This document shows, one piece after another, positions 12,095 to 23,075 of a DNA stretch of 64,000 bases (position 1 is the stretch's first letter; each line of letters begins with the position of its first letter). Both the position numbers and the translations under genes were made by a program. Below the pieces are notes generated by a model. It saw nothing but the letters and a program-made list of their open reading frames with translations, was not told where the DNA came from and did no database searches. The stretch spans positions 5,259,167-5,323,166 of the forward strand of contig NW_020654748.1 of NCBI RefSeq assembly GCF_003589595.1, in the 5' to 3' direction. Source of the stretch: Hyposmocoma kahamanoa. Its lineage: Eukaryota > Arthropoda > Insecta > Lepidoptera > Cosmopterigidae.

Positions 12095-12950
12095 AAAATT
12101 CAAATTCAAAATAATCTTTATTTTATAGGTAAGCATTATTACACTTGAAATCGTCTCAATGGTTAAACTCTACCGCTCATTCGTAAGGCAGATTCCCCTG
12201 AGAAGAATGAGTAAGAAACTCTAGGGGTTGCTCTTTGTAAATAACATTTACATTTTTTTTTTATCTGAAACATCAGAGATCGAGACTACCTCCATGAGCT
12301 AAACGGGTTACTACCACGGATTTTTGTCATCCAAGTACGCAGAAGTTGTATAATAACCTTTAGTATAAAGTTTTTGTTTCACTATAGTTTTAAACCTCGT
12401 GAAAGGCAAATTTTGTATATCAACCGGAATCTTGTAATGGAAGCGTATACATTGCCCCTTAAATGATTTTTTGACTTTGTGAAGACGACTATCAAGAAAA
12501 GCTAGTTTATTTTTATTCCTCGTATCAATGTTATGTCTGTCACTATTTTTAATAAAGAAATTACTATTCCTTTTAACATAAATTACATTTTCATAAATGT
12601 ACTGTGAGGCTAGTGTAAGAATGTTAATTTCCTTAAACTTATCTCTCAAAGATACTTTGGGGCCCAGATTGTAAATTGCCCTAACTGCACGTTTCTGCAG
12701 CACAAAGATTCTATTGATATCGGCGGCATTACCCCAAAGCAAAATGCCGTATGTCATTAGACTGTGAAAGTAGCTGAAGTAAACCAATCTAGCGGTTTCG
12801 ACGTCTGAAAGTTTCCTTATTCGCGTACACTGCAGAGCCTTACTTATATGGGGACCCCATTGCAATTTAGCATCTAACGTTATACCTAGAAATACAATTG
12901 TATCCACAAGATTCAATTTTTTTTCTGATAGGCAATGATTTGGCTGAATT
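12095..12950 (-). pseudogene. Jockey-like retroposon J1, 3' fragment
   Basis: Minus-strand frame (13111 down to 12311, 266 residues). From about residue 56 it reads like the C-terminal part of a Jockey-type reverse transcriptase: FLGITLDAKLQW (residues 74-85) is the conserved segment after the palm, SLMTYGILLWGNA (117-129) and LQKRAVRAI (138-146) are the thumb-region motifs. The first 55 residues look like flanking DNA. The catalytic core lies upstream and is missing, so this is a 5'-truncated, inactive copy. The 3' UTR ends near 12100 with a tail (on the minus strand) AATAAAGATTATTTTGAATT. A second copy is at 16246-18107. Confidence 0.85.
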
Positions 12951-14029
12951 ATTAATATAATATGATAGCAACTTTGCCTCCTAAAATAACTAGTAAGATA
13001 ATACCTATCTTTAGTCAAATAAAAATATTTGCTAATAAAATTATTAGTATCCATAAAATGAAATTTACTATAATGAAATGTCAAGCTGTGTAGTTTAGTT
13101 TTATACACCATTTAACTTATAACTGTAAACCTTTCTAAAATAAAAATAAAGTCGCTGGAGAAATTTTGGGCACGTTTTCATTTGATGAACTCAGTTTTCC
13201 GACGAACATTTTATAATTATGATAAACTAACGCAAGATAGCAAGAAATTTTATAACAATTACAGATTGCGTGTTTATATGTACCGATACCTGATAATTCC
13301 TTTCACCCCTCCGAGCCGACGCCACCGCCGGTTGAAACTCGGATTGGACACAACACGGAAGCGTTAATACAAGAAATATTGTAGTTACTTGGAATTAAAG
13401 ATATTCTCGACTTCAGAAGACGGAATTCGGTTTTATTGTGCAATCCCTCGTATAAATAGTACTGTGACTATTTCGAATCGTCCTCGTCCATTCCATCGTC
13501 ATCTCTCGATCCTTATCATTCCCGTGATAGGGATCGGGTATAACGCGCAAACGCTCGTAGAAGGAAGACGCAAAGCATTAGCGTATCAACAATATACGAC
13601 TATGATTTCTATTAAAGTCTCATTCCATTGTTTCTAACAACCTTGGAGATGCTTTATAATGTAAAAGTATCTCATCTAAAGAGCAACCAATGCAATTCCA
13701 GCGCCTTACGAACAATAGACTGTAATTTAGAGCTCGAACTAGTTCAACTGTGTTTACTCGACAACGCATGACAGCGTTATTTGTGAAGATAACACGGAAC
13801 TAAACACTAAGAAAGTAAGTTTATTATTTGTCTAAGTCCTTAAGGAACCTTCTCGCGGAAGTTTAAGAGGGGCTAATGCGTACACTAAATACAGTGCGAA
13901 GCGACCTTTATCCTTTGACTGACAAAACATATTGTGAGGGTACAGTATAGTAATCGTCGCGCTATTAGAAAAAAAAATTGACTGGTTTCAACTCTATGAA
14001 ATAAAACATTGTGAGAAAATAATAGTGAC
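12951..14029. other. Unrecognised stretch with possible MITE scrap
   Basis: Mostly unassigned. Around 13390-13580, GCGCAAACGCTCGTAG resembles an end of the 21.4-kb MITE family, but I cannot find the opposite terminus. Confidence 0.3.
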
Positions 14030-14175
14030 AACCACACTGGTCTCAAACAAGGGGATTCCCTATTTTCCGGGTACTAGAGCAACGAAATTGTCCTAAATTG
14101 GTCCTACCGAGAACCGAATACAAGACCTCCTCATCAAGCGTTGGGCTGCCGAGATCGTCACATCTTACACTGTCG
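14030..14175 (-). mobile_element. Possible tRNA-derived SINE of a second type
   Basis: On the minus strand a tRNA-like head (GGCAGCCCAACGCTTGATGA, then GGTCTTGTATTCGGTTCTCGG as a decayed B-box region) is followed by TACCCGGAAAATAGGG and GACCAGTGTGGTTGTCACTA. The arrangement suggests a SINE, but there is no second copy in this window. Confidence 0.4.
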
Positions 14176-14399
14176 GAGATGGTTCACAGAACTCTTTTCT
14201 TCAGATTTTTTTCGAATTTAAATCGCGTATCCAATTCAGATAGGAAAAAATAGTTTCATCTCCAACTCTCCAACAAACCATATCTTAGAATGGAAAACAT
14301 GTGTTTTGCCTCCGTAGAGTGTTGATAGTACCCTTACAAGGAGTCAACATGCCCTTTACTTCTCAGATTTAAATTCCACTCTACGACACTTATTTTAAT

Positions 14400-14602
14400 A
14401 GTACTGCCACCTTATATATTTCTGCCGCCAAGCAGTAATGGGGCTTGTCAACTTATCACAGGGTGATGGGTGCACTGGCAGTGCCCCTTAGATCTTTGCG
14501 TTTTAAAGTTCTGAGTGGCACTGCAACTGTTAAGGATATATATGATATATGTATAGGCAAGCCCACGACTTGTTCTTCCCATCACTTGGAATTATAAAAA
14601 AA
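14400..14602 (+). mobile_element. SINE-B copy 5
   Basis: Internal deletion removes the middle; GTACTGCCACCTTA, CCGCCAAGCAGTAATG, AGTGGCACTGCAACTGTTA and ATCACTTGGAATTATAAAAAA are kept. Confidence 0.8.
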
Positions 14603-15392
14603 CTCAAGGTAAGAAAGATGCCTGTAAATTCAATGTGACTGTGCTGTTAACTGTACTTTCACTCGAAACCTTTTCAATAGCGAGCACATTTTCTACGAAA
14701 ATATGTCATAAATTGCGTTTCTCTGACCTTAAATCACCTTAATTAAGAGAATTGAATGTTTTAATTGACATTTTTTGTAGGAATTGCGAGTCAGCTACGA
14801 TTGTAATTTGTCACGATCGCTAAAACATTAGAATTGTGATTAGAATGAACATGAGTATTTTGAAATTTAAAAGCTTCTTAAGCTGAAAAATATCTAATCC
14901 CTATTTGCCGCATGCGGCACTTCAAAAAACCTTAATACTATACAGGTGTCTCCGGAAGATTTGCGAGATTGTATACCATACTAAATGTTGATTTAGTCTT
15001 GTCAACGACTTCTTTCTATGATGATCATAGACGTAAAAGTAGTCGTATTTATGGGTTCTTAAAGGATCATCTGGATACTGGCCATTTCAGATTCATAAGC
15101 TTTTAGGAAGGAGATTCGTTACATTAAGCCAGCAAAAACTTACGTTTGCAATGTGGTATTTGAATTAAAACCCGATATATTAATGATTAAAAATAGTGGT
15201 GGCATTGGAAATGAGGGTATGTTTTTCAGTAAATGGTTTGCTATTGTTTAATTTATTATTCGTAATTCGTCACCTCGTAGAGTGATTGTACTGTAGTAAT
15301 CTTAGTATTAACACAGCTATAAGGTGTGTCATGTTACTAACTTGTATGGACTTTGTCGTTTGATAACAACAAAGTTCATACAAGTTTTTACA
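14603..15392. other. Unrecognised AT-rich stretch
   Basis: Nothing recognised. Confidence 0.45.
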
Positions 15393-15587
15393 AAAATTAC
15401 AAGCACACGGGACTTGCCAACTTATGTCTCAGGGTGACGAGCGCAGTGGCAGTGTCCCTCAGAACTTTGCGTTTTAAAGCTCTGAGTGGCACTGCAACTG
15501 TTATGGACAGGCGTGTCACTTACCACCAGGCCCACTATTTGTTTGTCCCGTCGTCACTTTATATCACAAATAAAATAATCACAAAAT
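15393..15587 (+). mobile_element. SINE-B copy 6, 5' truncated
   Basis: Starts inside the family at AAAATTACAAGCACACGGG and is intact to the 3' end (CTTACCACCAGGCCCACTAT, CCGTCGTCACTTTATATC). Confidence 0.82.
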
Positions 15588-16245
15588 GATAAAATTCATA
15601 GCTTAAAATGGTAGCTGCAGCCATTGTGTGGAGGGGCTGGTGATCTGTTATACAGGTCTCCTAGTACGGACGCCAGTCTCTCACACAGACATAATGATGT
15701 AATTATTTAGATAAGTTCACTACTGTAATATATTCTAAGACTTTGTGAGAGAAAATAAAGATTTGTTACTATTGTATTTAGGCTATAGGCTCCGAGTATG
15801 TCGTAAGAAAACGATCGAAAGATCTTATTTATTTCAATAACATTGTTTGTTCAATATATTTGTCAACGAATTTCGATTGTTTCTTTTCTTTATCATCAAC
15901 TTATTACTATTAATGAAAATTCATTTTCTATAGTTGTCAAAAGTAATAATTTGTTGAAAGAAAGTTTGCAAAGGCGCTTAGATTGCTGTTGAGAATTTGT
16001 GTACACAATCGTAATAATTGCAACAATTTAGTAAAACGTGAAGATTTAAATGAGGTTGAAAGTTGTCCTTTGAAGTCGTGAAAATTATTTTAGGTATTAC
16101 TTTCCACTTCCAAGACAGGATGTTAGTTGATCCCAGCCGTAAAGTTAACGTATTCTATTATAATTTTTTAACTGCAGAAGGAGTTTATGGCGTCGATAAT
16201 CTCTCAGCGCGACTAGCGGTCTCCGGAAGTAAAGTAAAGTAAAGA
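15588..16245. other. Unrecognised stretch
   Basis: About 15600-15775 contains a GC-richer block ending in AATAAAGATTTGTTAC that may be a 3' UTR-like end of some element. AAAGTAAAGTAAAG occurs at about 16234, just before J1 starts. Otherwise nothing. Confidence 0.35.
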
Positions 16246-16283
16246 AAATTATGTGTAAAGAGATTAACATTCTTACACTAACA

Positions 16284-16359
16284 CTGCCCTCGAAACGAAA
16301 AAAGGCACAACTATGCGTACTTTATACAGCAGTTGTGCCTTTTTTCGTTCTGAGGGCAG
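16284..16359. mobile_element. 76-bp palindromic mini-element in J1
   Basis: The arms CTGCCCTCGAAACGAAAAAA and its partner TTTTTTCGTTCTGAGGGCAG pair over 29 bp with two mismatches, leaving a loop of about 18 bp. AACA occurs directly on both sides (16280-16283 and 16360-16363), and the homologous J1 at 12.6 kb lacks the insert. It is an insertion with a probable 4-bp duplication; the superfamily is unknown. Confidence 0.8.
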
Positions 16360-16386
16360 AACAGTACATTTATGAAAATGTTTTTT

Positions 16387-16986
16387 TTACACATATACAA
16401 AATAAGTGCGTATTTGACCTCCATCCCACCTGATTAAAAGTGATGATGAGGTCGTCGAAGTAACATGCACACCTATGTAATGCCTATTCACTCTCGCCTT
16501 GAAAACGTCCAAGTTATAGCGTTTGGGGAATAAGTCCGCAGGTAGGGAATTCCACACTCTAGCCGCTCGCCATATAAATGTGGAAGCGAAACGCTTCGTG
16601 AAAATCCTGGGAATATCCAAAACAAAGGGGTGAAATCCCAGTCCACGTCTAGTCCCCCGAAGATGGAAAGGGGAAGGCGGAATCAAATTATGCAATTCCA
16701 CCGCACACTCTCCGTGATATATCCTGTAGAATACCGATAAGTAGGCAACTTTACGGCGGTGTGCAAGGCTCTGCAGCTTTGCCTCTACTAATTCTGAGTC
16801 ACCTATAAGCCCCTTGACACGCTTGTCAATTGAATCCAAGGTGGCCAGTTGGTATTCAGCAGAGCCATCCCATAAGTGGCAGCAGTATTCCATACACGAC
16901 CGGACTTGTGCTTGGTACAGCTGAAGCAACTGTCCCGGTGTGAAGTAACGCCTCTCCTTGGAAAGGATGCCAAGCTTCCTGGCCAC
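16387..16986 (-). pseudogene. J2 reverse transcriptase C-terminal region
   Basis: A 199-residue open frame. LYQAQVRSCMEYCCHLWDGS (residues 23-42) and a basic DKRVKGLIGD stretch are the thumb-to-C-terminus signature of Jockey-clade ORF2 proteins. The C-terminal half (RRGLGFHPFVLDIPR, then KRFASTFIWRAARVWNSLP) is a strongly conserved tail of a lepidopteran Jockey family. It contains no catalytic YxDD segment, so it cannot be an active RT. That the frame is still open over 200 codons suggests a fairly recent insertion. Related tail fragments lie at 45735 and 46630. Confidence 0.85.
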
Positions 16987-17003
16987 TTTTACGTACCATT
17001 AGG

Positions 17004-17612
17004 GCCCTGTGGTACGAGACGGGTGTATTCACCAGACATTAGTCAAAAGTACTCAATGGTGCATCCATAACTACAGAGTATCGTTCTGGATCAGTTCCTA
17101 GCAGTAGGTCCAAGCAATTAGCCCTATACCACTCAACATCAGGGATCCTTTGTGGCGTCACTGACAAGCTGGGAAAGGCTTAACGTTAACGCAAACTTAC
17201 GCGTTTTTCTCCTAGCATGATCGGTCATCTGGTACGAGAATAACCATTCTTGATAGTGTGCATTGAAATCCCCCAGAATGACTAGTACTAACGCCGCTGG
17301 GTACCTGTGTTGAGTCTCATCAGACGTCTCGCTCAGATATGGGAAGCACTTGGTCGTCTCCTGATCTCCACTGTGCGAGCGGTAGACACAGCAGTACACT
17401 ATTTGTATATCTCTAGTATCAAACAGAAACTGAGTGAAACTGGGTGCGTCAAGGTTCTTGAGACGCTTGACACAGATGTCATCGCGAACGCACTCACAGA
17501 CTCCGGCACGAGGTAAAAACCTGTACTCCAGAGGTAGCTGAGATACGCTTCGCCAACCGGACATCTGAGCTACGTCTCGGTGAGGAACAGCAGCTGCGAT
17601 TTGCCGGTTTCC
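17004..17612 (-). pseudogene. J2 endonuclease domain remnant
   Basis: The minus-strand frame 17564-17139 encodes an exonuclease-endonuclease-phosphatase (EEP) type fold piece: VYCCVYRSHSGDQETTKCF followed by the catalytic-region motif GDFNAHYQEWLF. The readable part extends upstream past an in-frame stop as LLFLTET (17612-17565) and downstream with frame breaks toward an SDHCLV-like region near 17030. In intact elements this enzyme nicks target DNA to prime reverse transcription. Stops and the internal deletion make it inactive. Confidence 0.8.
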
Positions 17613-18107
17613 AGGTTATTTATATTAAGAAAAATATTTTTTTTTATGAAAAATGCTTATAGACATAACATTAATTCGAGGAATAAAAATAAACTAGCTA
17701 TTCTTGACAGTTGTCTTCATCAAGTCTCAAATTCCTTTAAGGGGCAATGTATAAATAAGCTTCTGTAATAAGATTCCGATTGATATTCAAAATTTGCCAT
17801 CTTCGAGGTTTAAAACTATAGTGAAACAAAAACTTCATACTAAAGGTTAATATACAGCTTCTGCTTACTTGGATTACAAAAATATCCGTGGTAGTGATTT
17901 GTTTAGCTCTTGCTTTCAATCTACTTTATTAGTTTTAATTAAATATTATAATGATACATGAATTTAAATGCATAGAGCAACTCCTACAGTTTCTTGCTCA
18001 TTTTTCTCAAGGGAATCTGCCTTAAGAATGAGCAGAAGAGTTTTCTCAGTATGAAGATTACTAGTGTAATTTGCTTACCTACGAAATAAAGATTATGTGA
18101 CTTTGAA

Positions 18108-18299
18108 AAAAAAAGGGCACAATATGAAATAAATAAAATACCATGGTACCTATTTTTATTATTGTTATTTTTTTTATTTCTTACATAGATTATAACCAGT
18201 GATCGAAATTGTGGAGACTAACTTACCTAAAGTATGAAAGTTTTCTTAGTATGGACATACGTCTTTGTCATAAGCTCCTTGACAAATGCTATAGTCAAT
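18108..18299. other. Unrecognised spacer
   Basis: AT-rich DNA between J1 and a SINE-A; nothing recognised. Confidence 0.4.
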
Positions 18300-18533
18300 A
18301 TAAAAATAAATAAATAAATAATAAATAATAACGCACACACTCAACATAGCCCCGCACTAGGGAAACCCTGTGTCGCGGGTGCCATGGACACACATATAGA
18401 CAGCCACAAATTACACCCAAACTCACGAGAGAAATAAATGTAGGCCATACAAACATTTCTCCCGGCCCGGGAATCGAACCTGGGACCTCTGCGTGGCAGT
18501 CCGGCATGGTAACCGTTCGGCCACGGAGGCAGT
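18300..18533 (-). mobile_element. tRNA-derived SINE (SINE-A), best preserved copy
   Basis: Minus strand. Reverse-complemented it gives CTGCCTCCGTGGCCGAACGG (A-box region), AGGTTCGATTCCCGGGCCGG (B box) and the full body, ending in a TTATTATTTATTATTTATTT tail. It abuts the 5' truncation point of J4 at 18534. Confidence 0.88.
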
Positions 18534-19032
18534 TGAAAATTGAAAAATAAAATAGAATATAATATTCCCAAAAATCCAAAAGTCCTCTGGAGTTTTATCA
18601 AAAATAAACGTGGTATTGGTGGTGGCATTCGACGATTCTGGCGAAAATGCAAATGGATATTGTGGTTGTTGATTCTGGTGCTGATATTGCCAACTTATTT
18701 GCTCGACAATTTCACTCAGTCTTTAGTAATGATCTTGCTTCTCATGCGACACAAAATTTCTTTGAATATGATTCAAATAAATCAATAAATAATGTAACAC
18801 TAAAAGAACGTGATGTTTTTCGCCGAATTAAAAAAATCGACCCATTGAAAGGGCAGGCCCAGATTCGATTCCACCATTATTCGTAAAACGCTGTGGGTCA
18901 GTATTAACTCAACCCCTGGCAATGATATTAAATCGTTCATTGCGGGAAGGAAAATATCCTGAAGTATGGAAGAAAGCCCGAATTGTAACCGTCTATAAAA
19001 AAGGGATCAGACTCATCTCAGAAATTATCGGT
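18534..19032 (+). pseudogene. Jockey-like retroposon J4, 5' part
   Basis: Plus-strand fragments in shifting frames show the region between endonuclease and RT of a Jockey-type ORF2: NPKVLWSFIKNKRG (from about 18571), ANLFARQFHSVFS (about 18688), then MILNRSLREGKYPEVWKKAR (18922), the entry to the RT fingers, and a VYKKG-DQ...NYR block up to 19032. Frameshifts occur around 18630, 18860 and 19007. The 5' half of the element is absent. It continues at 19524. Confidence 0.8.
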
Positions 19033-19523
19033 CTACAATACGATATATACAATACAATATCTTTATTTGCGTTCCGCGTTTGGTACACAAGGTCTTGTGT
19101 AATAGTAAGTGGACACATTATGGACCCCTTCGGGCACAACAAATAGAAGGGAAGAGAGTAAGGGCTGTTTTCAAATGCAAAACCTTTTTTTAAAGAGTTC
19201 CTTTCAAAAATTCTTTGATATCATAATAGCATTTATTTATTAATAATACTTTGTTTTTTTTAAATATTCTATAATTAATTTCGTTTTTTAGTGCATCAGG
19301 TAGTTGATTATAAATTTATTATCGCCATGACATGTGGGCTACAGGAATGTAGAGTTAATCTTGACATTGGAATCATTAATCTATTTTTGTGACGTAATAA
19401 AAATTTTGATGAAATGTCTTGACGGCGTTTATTATATATTCTGGTTATTGCGAACAAATTTACAAATCTCATATATATATGTATTGATATATATGTATTG
19501 ATACTTATATATCGCATATATCG
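19033..19523 (-). mobile_element. Jockey-like retroposon J3 fragment inside J4
   Basis: Splits J4 between its NYR and PVFSK motifs. The minus strand encodes the C-terminal end of a different Jockey-type ORF2: FVNLFAITRIYNKRRQ, then LPDALKNEINYRIFKKNK and YYDIKEFLKGTL before a stop near 19190. A 3' UTR follows, ending in GCAAATAAAGATATTGTATT and a TTGTATATATCG-type tail at 19033-19060. Heavily 5'-truncated. Confidence 0.75.
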
Positions 19524-20870
19524 ATACTTTCCTGTTTTTCGAAGTTGTTTGAAGCTGTGTTACATCCTAGTGTTACCATATTTGTCGAAAACAATATATC
19601 AAACCATCAACACGGCTTCAGGAAGGGACATTTCACACAGATTAATCTAGTGTCTTTATCTCAGACTTATGTAGGGAAGTGGATGGCGGATCACAAGTCG
19701 ACGCCATATACACAGACTTTAGTAGCGCGTTTTATAAGGTCAACCATAATCTGCTTTTACAAAAACTTAGCAATTACGGGTTTGGCGGGTCGCTGCTTCA
19801 GTGGTTTAAATCTTAGCTGCAAAAGCGACCGCAAAATGTTGTTATCAATGGCTATGAGTCTAAAACTTATTTTGCTGAATCAGGGGTTCCGCAAGGTTCT
19901 CATTTGGATCCTATCCCGTTTCTAATATTTATTAATGACATTACTGCTCGGATTAAGCATTGTCCGAAGTCTCTTTACGCAGACGACCTAAAAATCTATA
20001 GCACTGTCAAATCATCTGCAGATGCTGCTCTTATACAAAACGATTTAGATGAAATTGTATCCTGGTGTCACTCGAATTGCATGGCTCTCAATGTCAAAAA
20101 AATGCTTCCACATAAAATATACCCAGAAGAAAAAACCGCTTGCGTCTATGTACGAGATTGGCGGCGTCGCTTTGGGCGAAGTCGAGGAAATCCGGAATTT
20201 GGGAGTTATAATAGACAGTAAGCTAAGTTTTACTTCGCATATAGATAAAGTAATAACTAAGGCGGCTCAGATGCTTGGATTCCTCAAAAGAACCTCCATA
20301 GATTTTAAACAAACACAAACCAAGATCCTCTTATACAATGCTCTTGTACGCAGCCATCTCGAATACGCAAGTGTAACATGGAGTCCATTTTATGCGGTGC
20401 ATTCATAACGTGTTGAGAGCATACAACGAGCGTTCACCAGATACTTGGCTTTCTGCTCCAGCGGGTTCTCTCGCAGGCAACCGTATGAACAACGTATACA
20501 AAAATTCAATATGGTTACTCTGCGTGATCGAAGACTTTTGTTCGACTTGTGCTTTTTGTACAATCTTTTTAATGTATTGGTCCAATGTAGTGATTTACAC
20601 GAATGCATTTCTCTAAATGTCCCACATAATATCCTAGAAACAAAATAACAAAAACTTTTTATACGCCCCCTTGTAAAACCAATCTTGGCCTTCAATCCCC
20701 TTTCACTAGAATTTTCAACAAGTAGAACAGTAGAATCCAGGACCTGGACGTGTACCACGACACGAGAATATTTTTGTAAAAAAAATATTAAATTTGTTCA
20801 AACTCAAACCCAAATAGTAGTAGGTACTTAATATAAAAAAAATGTACACAATGTACGAAAAAAAATGTGA
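19524..20870 (+). pseudogene. Jockey-like retroposon J4, RT core and C-terminal part
   Basis: Resumes J4 after J3. Recognisable in order, across frameshifts: NISNHQHGFRKG (fingers, about 19590), SGVPQGS-like segment (about 19883), LYADDLKIYSTV with the catalytic YADD at 19976-19987, NLGVIIDSKLSFTSHI (about 20199), LVRSHLEYASVTWSP (20344) and a C-terminal PYEQRIQKFNM block (20473). In a working element this enzyme copies its own RNA at a nicked target. At least three frame changes and the J3 insert make it inactive. The end lies near 20870 and has no clear poly(A). Confidence 0.85.
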
Positions 20871-21134
20871 CAATAAATTTTTGTAGCAAATGCTTAATGA
20901 GAAATAATGATTTATCGCCAATGTACTTAAATTTCAATAAATAATATGCACAATCAAGTATAATCAGTTCCGAGAAGTCCCGGGATTTGTAGAAGAGAAA
21001 GTCGACATCATAATTTAGTTTACCTAAATTAACTCCGTCAATTCCGAAGACTGATTATAACAAACTAGCTGGTGTCTGCGACTCTGTCTGAGTAGAATAA
21101 TTACTTCAAAGTAGCCTACTGAACTGTATTAATT

Positions 21135-21335
21135 TTCGTACTTTTATTGGTTTTCCATACAAACTTCCATCCTCTATTTCACCCCCTTAATCGTTTTTTT
21201 TAACAAAAAGTAGCCTATGTCCTTCTACTAGGCCCTATTTATCTCTATACCAAAATTCGTCAATATTGGTTCAGTTGGTTAGGCGTAAAAACGTAACAGA
21301 CACAGTTACTTACGCATTTATAAAATATTATAATT
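21135..21335 (+). repeat. Common lepidopteran-type dispersed repeat
   Basis: Contains AAAAAGTAGCCTATGTCCTT, CTCTATACCAAAATTCGTCA, TATTGGTTCAGTTGGTTAGG and CGTAACAGACACAGTTA, ending ACGCATTTATAAAATATTAT. This string order is one I associate with a very abundant lepidopteran repeat (usually with a CAGACAGA tract). Class uncertain. Confidence 0.6.
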
Positions 21336-21358
21336 TCGCATTTGGATAGAGATAAACA

Positions 21359-21598
21359 CTCAGCGCATTTACGCACTGCATCCGATATGTATTCGCCCCG
21401 AATCCAAGACTACACAAATCTAGAAAACTCGGACCCACTTTGGATGTCTCTCGTGCGTCCGATTCGAATACGAGAAAATACGAATATCCCTTTACAACTA
21501 GAGATAGAATGACCCTCCGGACACCTGTGACATTTCGGACCGCCATTTCTCGAATTCGGAACTGATACGAATCGGACGTAGTGCGCAAACGCTCTTAG
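21359..21598. mobile_element. 240-bp MITE with GCGCACTACGTCCGATTCG ends
   Basis: The left arm TTTACGCACTGCATCCGATA and the reverse complement of the right arm, GTTTGCGCACTACGTCCGAT, match, and both continue to GTATTC/GTATC. Relatives: a longer, interrupted one at 31347-31670 and a fragment at 11790. No coding content. Confidence 0.7.
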
Positions 21599-21865
21599 TA
21601 AGGCATTGAAACCTTTGACGTGTTTAAAATCTGTCACGTCTGACAAATCAAAATTAAGTAGTTATAAGCAGCCTTCACTAGGTAGAGGTGTTAAAAATTG
21701 ACTACAGTGTTTTGTTTTGTAATTATATTGCGTCATGGCAACAATAGATAGTTTGATCGACTTGGATAAAATAACAAAAGAACTGAAATTAAAGCAATTT
21801 CAATTTATCTTAACGGCACAACAAGTAATTCTGAAATAGGTAGTGATAACTTGGAATAAGTTATG

Positions 21866-22094
21866 ATTTTTTTTTTATAATATCAAGTGACGGGACGAAC
21901 TAGTCGTGCAGTTGCAGTGTTACTCAGAGCTTCAAATCATATAGATCTGGGGGCACCGCCACTGCGCCCGTCATCCTGAGACATAAGTTGACAAGTCTCA
22001 TGTGCTTGTAATTTCACCAGCACCCTGCTTGGCGGTAGAAATAGGTAAGGTGGCAGTACTTCCCTGGACGAGCTTTTTCACAAGCTTTACTGCT
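21866..22094 (-). mobile_element. SINE-B copy 7
   Basis: Minus strand with its A-rich tail as a T-run at 21868-21877. Middle and 5' parts are kept (GACATAAGTTGACAAGTCTC, GTGGCAGTACTTCCCTGG), with some deletion near the middle. Confidence 0.8.
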
Positions 22095-22795
22095 CGATAT
22101 AACTTATCAAGGCGCTGCCGAATTAATAAATGAAAGTGGACGGACTAGAAAATACGAAGAATTTGACGAACGCAATGGGTTTGCAATCCTGAAGCAATCA
22201 CGTTTTCAGTATTTACAAAGAAACTGTTCATATTTGGTACGTAGTCCAATAATACAATAAATGCCCCGGACAATTCCACCAATTTATCTGGCCTGGCGTG
22301 AACGCAACATATTGTGAGTGGTAATAGCTTTGGTCAAGACCTACTAAAATAGCAGCAAAACCTTATATAGCACTCACGTAATACCGGATTTTCACATCAT
22401 TGCATTATGTCAACATTTTTACTCTCATAATCCGTAAAATTCCATGCTTTGGATTTTTTTACAAGGGTTAACTAAGCAGGTCTTAAAAAGGGGATAAGGG
22501 TGGGATCGTTGAAGGAGGTCCAAGAGAGAATGTACTCGCATACATATACAGTATCAACGCTCTTAAGTAAGACGAAGGTCCAATTTTGATTGTATTATGT
22601 TTTTTCATAATTTGATACCATTGTAAATAAACGATATGAGGAGTTACCTATGTACATACTAAAATACAGATTAAGAGTGACCATTGAATGATATAAAAAG
22701 TAAACACATAAAAAAGGAACACCGAATTTTCAAGTCTTTGACTTGATGCAATGAAATTATTTTTGCATGTAGATATATATATTATCTTGAAGGAT
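22095..22795. other. Unrecognised AT-rich stretch
   Basis: Nothing recognised. Confidence 0.45.
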
Positions 22796-22961
22796 GATAG
22801 TGAAATTGCAGGCACATAGGACTTGTCAACTTATGTCTCAGGGTGACGGGCGCAGTGGTAGTGCCCCTCAGATCTTTGCGATTTAAAACTCTGAATGGCA
22901 CTGTAACTGTTATCGACAGGCGTGTAGTTTACCATCAGGCGCACGACTTGTTCGTCCCGTC
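22796..22961 (+). mobile_element. SINE-B copy 8, 5' truncated
   Basis: Starts at GATAGTGAAATTGCAGGCAC and runs to CGCACGACTTGTTCGTCCCG; no A tail, because an R5-family fragment follows directly. Confidence 0.8.
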
Positions 22962-23075
22962 CAGCCGTAACCATGGGGCCTGTAAAAACCCCGAAAAGCT
23001 AGTTTGTTTGAAAAACACCGATGATGAAAAATGATTTTAGATTAGAAAAAATAGTTTAATTTTCCAGTAAACAAA
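22962..23075. mobile_element. R5 foldback repeat fragment
   Basis: CCATGGGGCCTGTAAAAACC, CCGAAAAGCTAGTTTGTTTG and AGATTAGAAAAAATAGTTTA match the right arm of the R5 element at 40.2 kb. Confidence 0.55.

Larger units (their letters stand above)
16381..17612 (-). mobile_element. Jockey-like retroposon J2, internally deleted
   Basis: Inserted antisense into J1. The minus-strand 3' end has an A8 tail (T run at 16381-16388) after TGGAGGTCAAATACGCACTT. It encodes an endonuclease part (17612-17004) and an RT C-terminal part (16986-16387) directly joined. The whole RT palm domain, about 1.5 kb in full elements of this type, is missing. 5'-truncated within the endonuclease. Confidence 0.85.
16246..18107 (+). 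mobile_element. Jockey-like retroposon J1, plus copy, interrupted twice
   Basis: Plus-strand copy of the J1 element seen at 12095-12950. Three collinear blocks remain: 16246-16283, 16360-16380 and 17613-18107. They are separated by a 76-bp palindromic element and by the oppositely oriented retroposon J2. Reading across the inserts the order matches the 12-kb copy (ATTAACATTCTTACACTA, then AGTACATTTATGAAAATG, then GAGGAATAAAAATAAACTAG). The 3' end has AATAAAGATTATGTGACTTTG then an A run. 5'-truncated and full of frame breaks. Confidence 0.85.

Noticed and set aside
18480..18520. True tRNA genes (B box GGTTCGATTCC here and in the other SINE-A copies)
   Set aside because: No acceptor or anticodon stems can be formed and the sequences recur as part of a SINE of about 190 bp.
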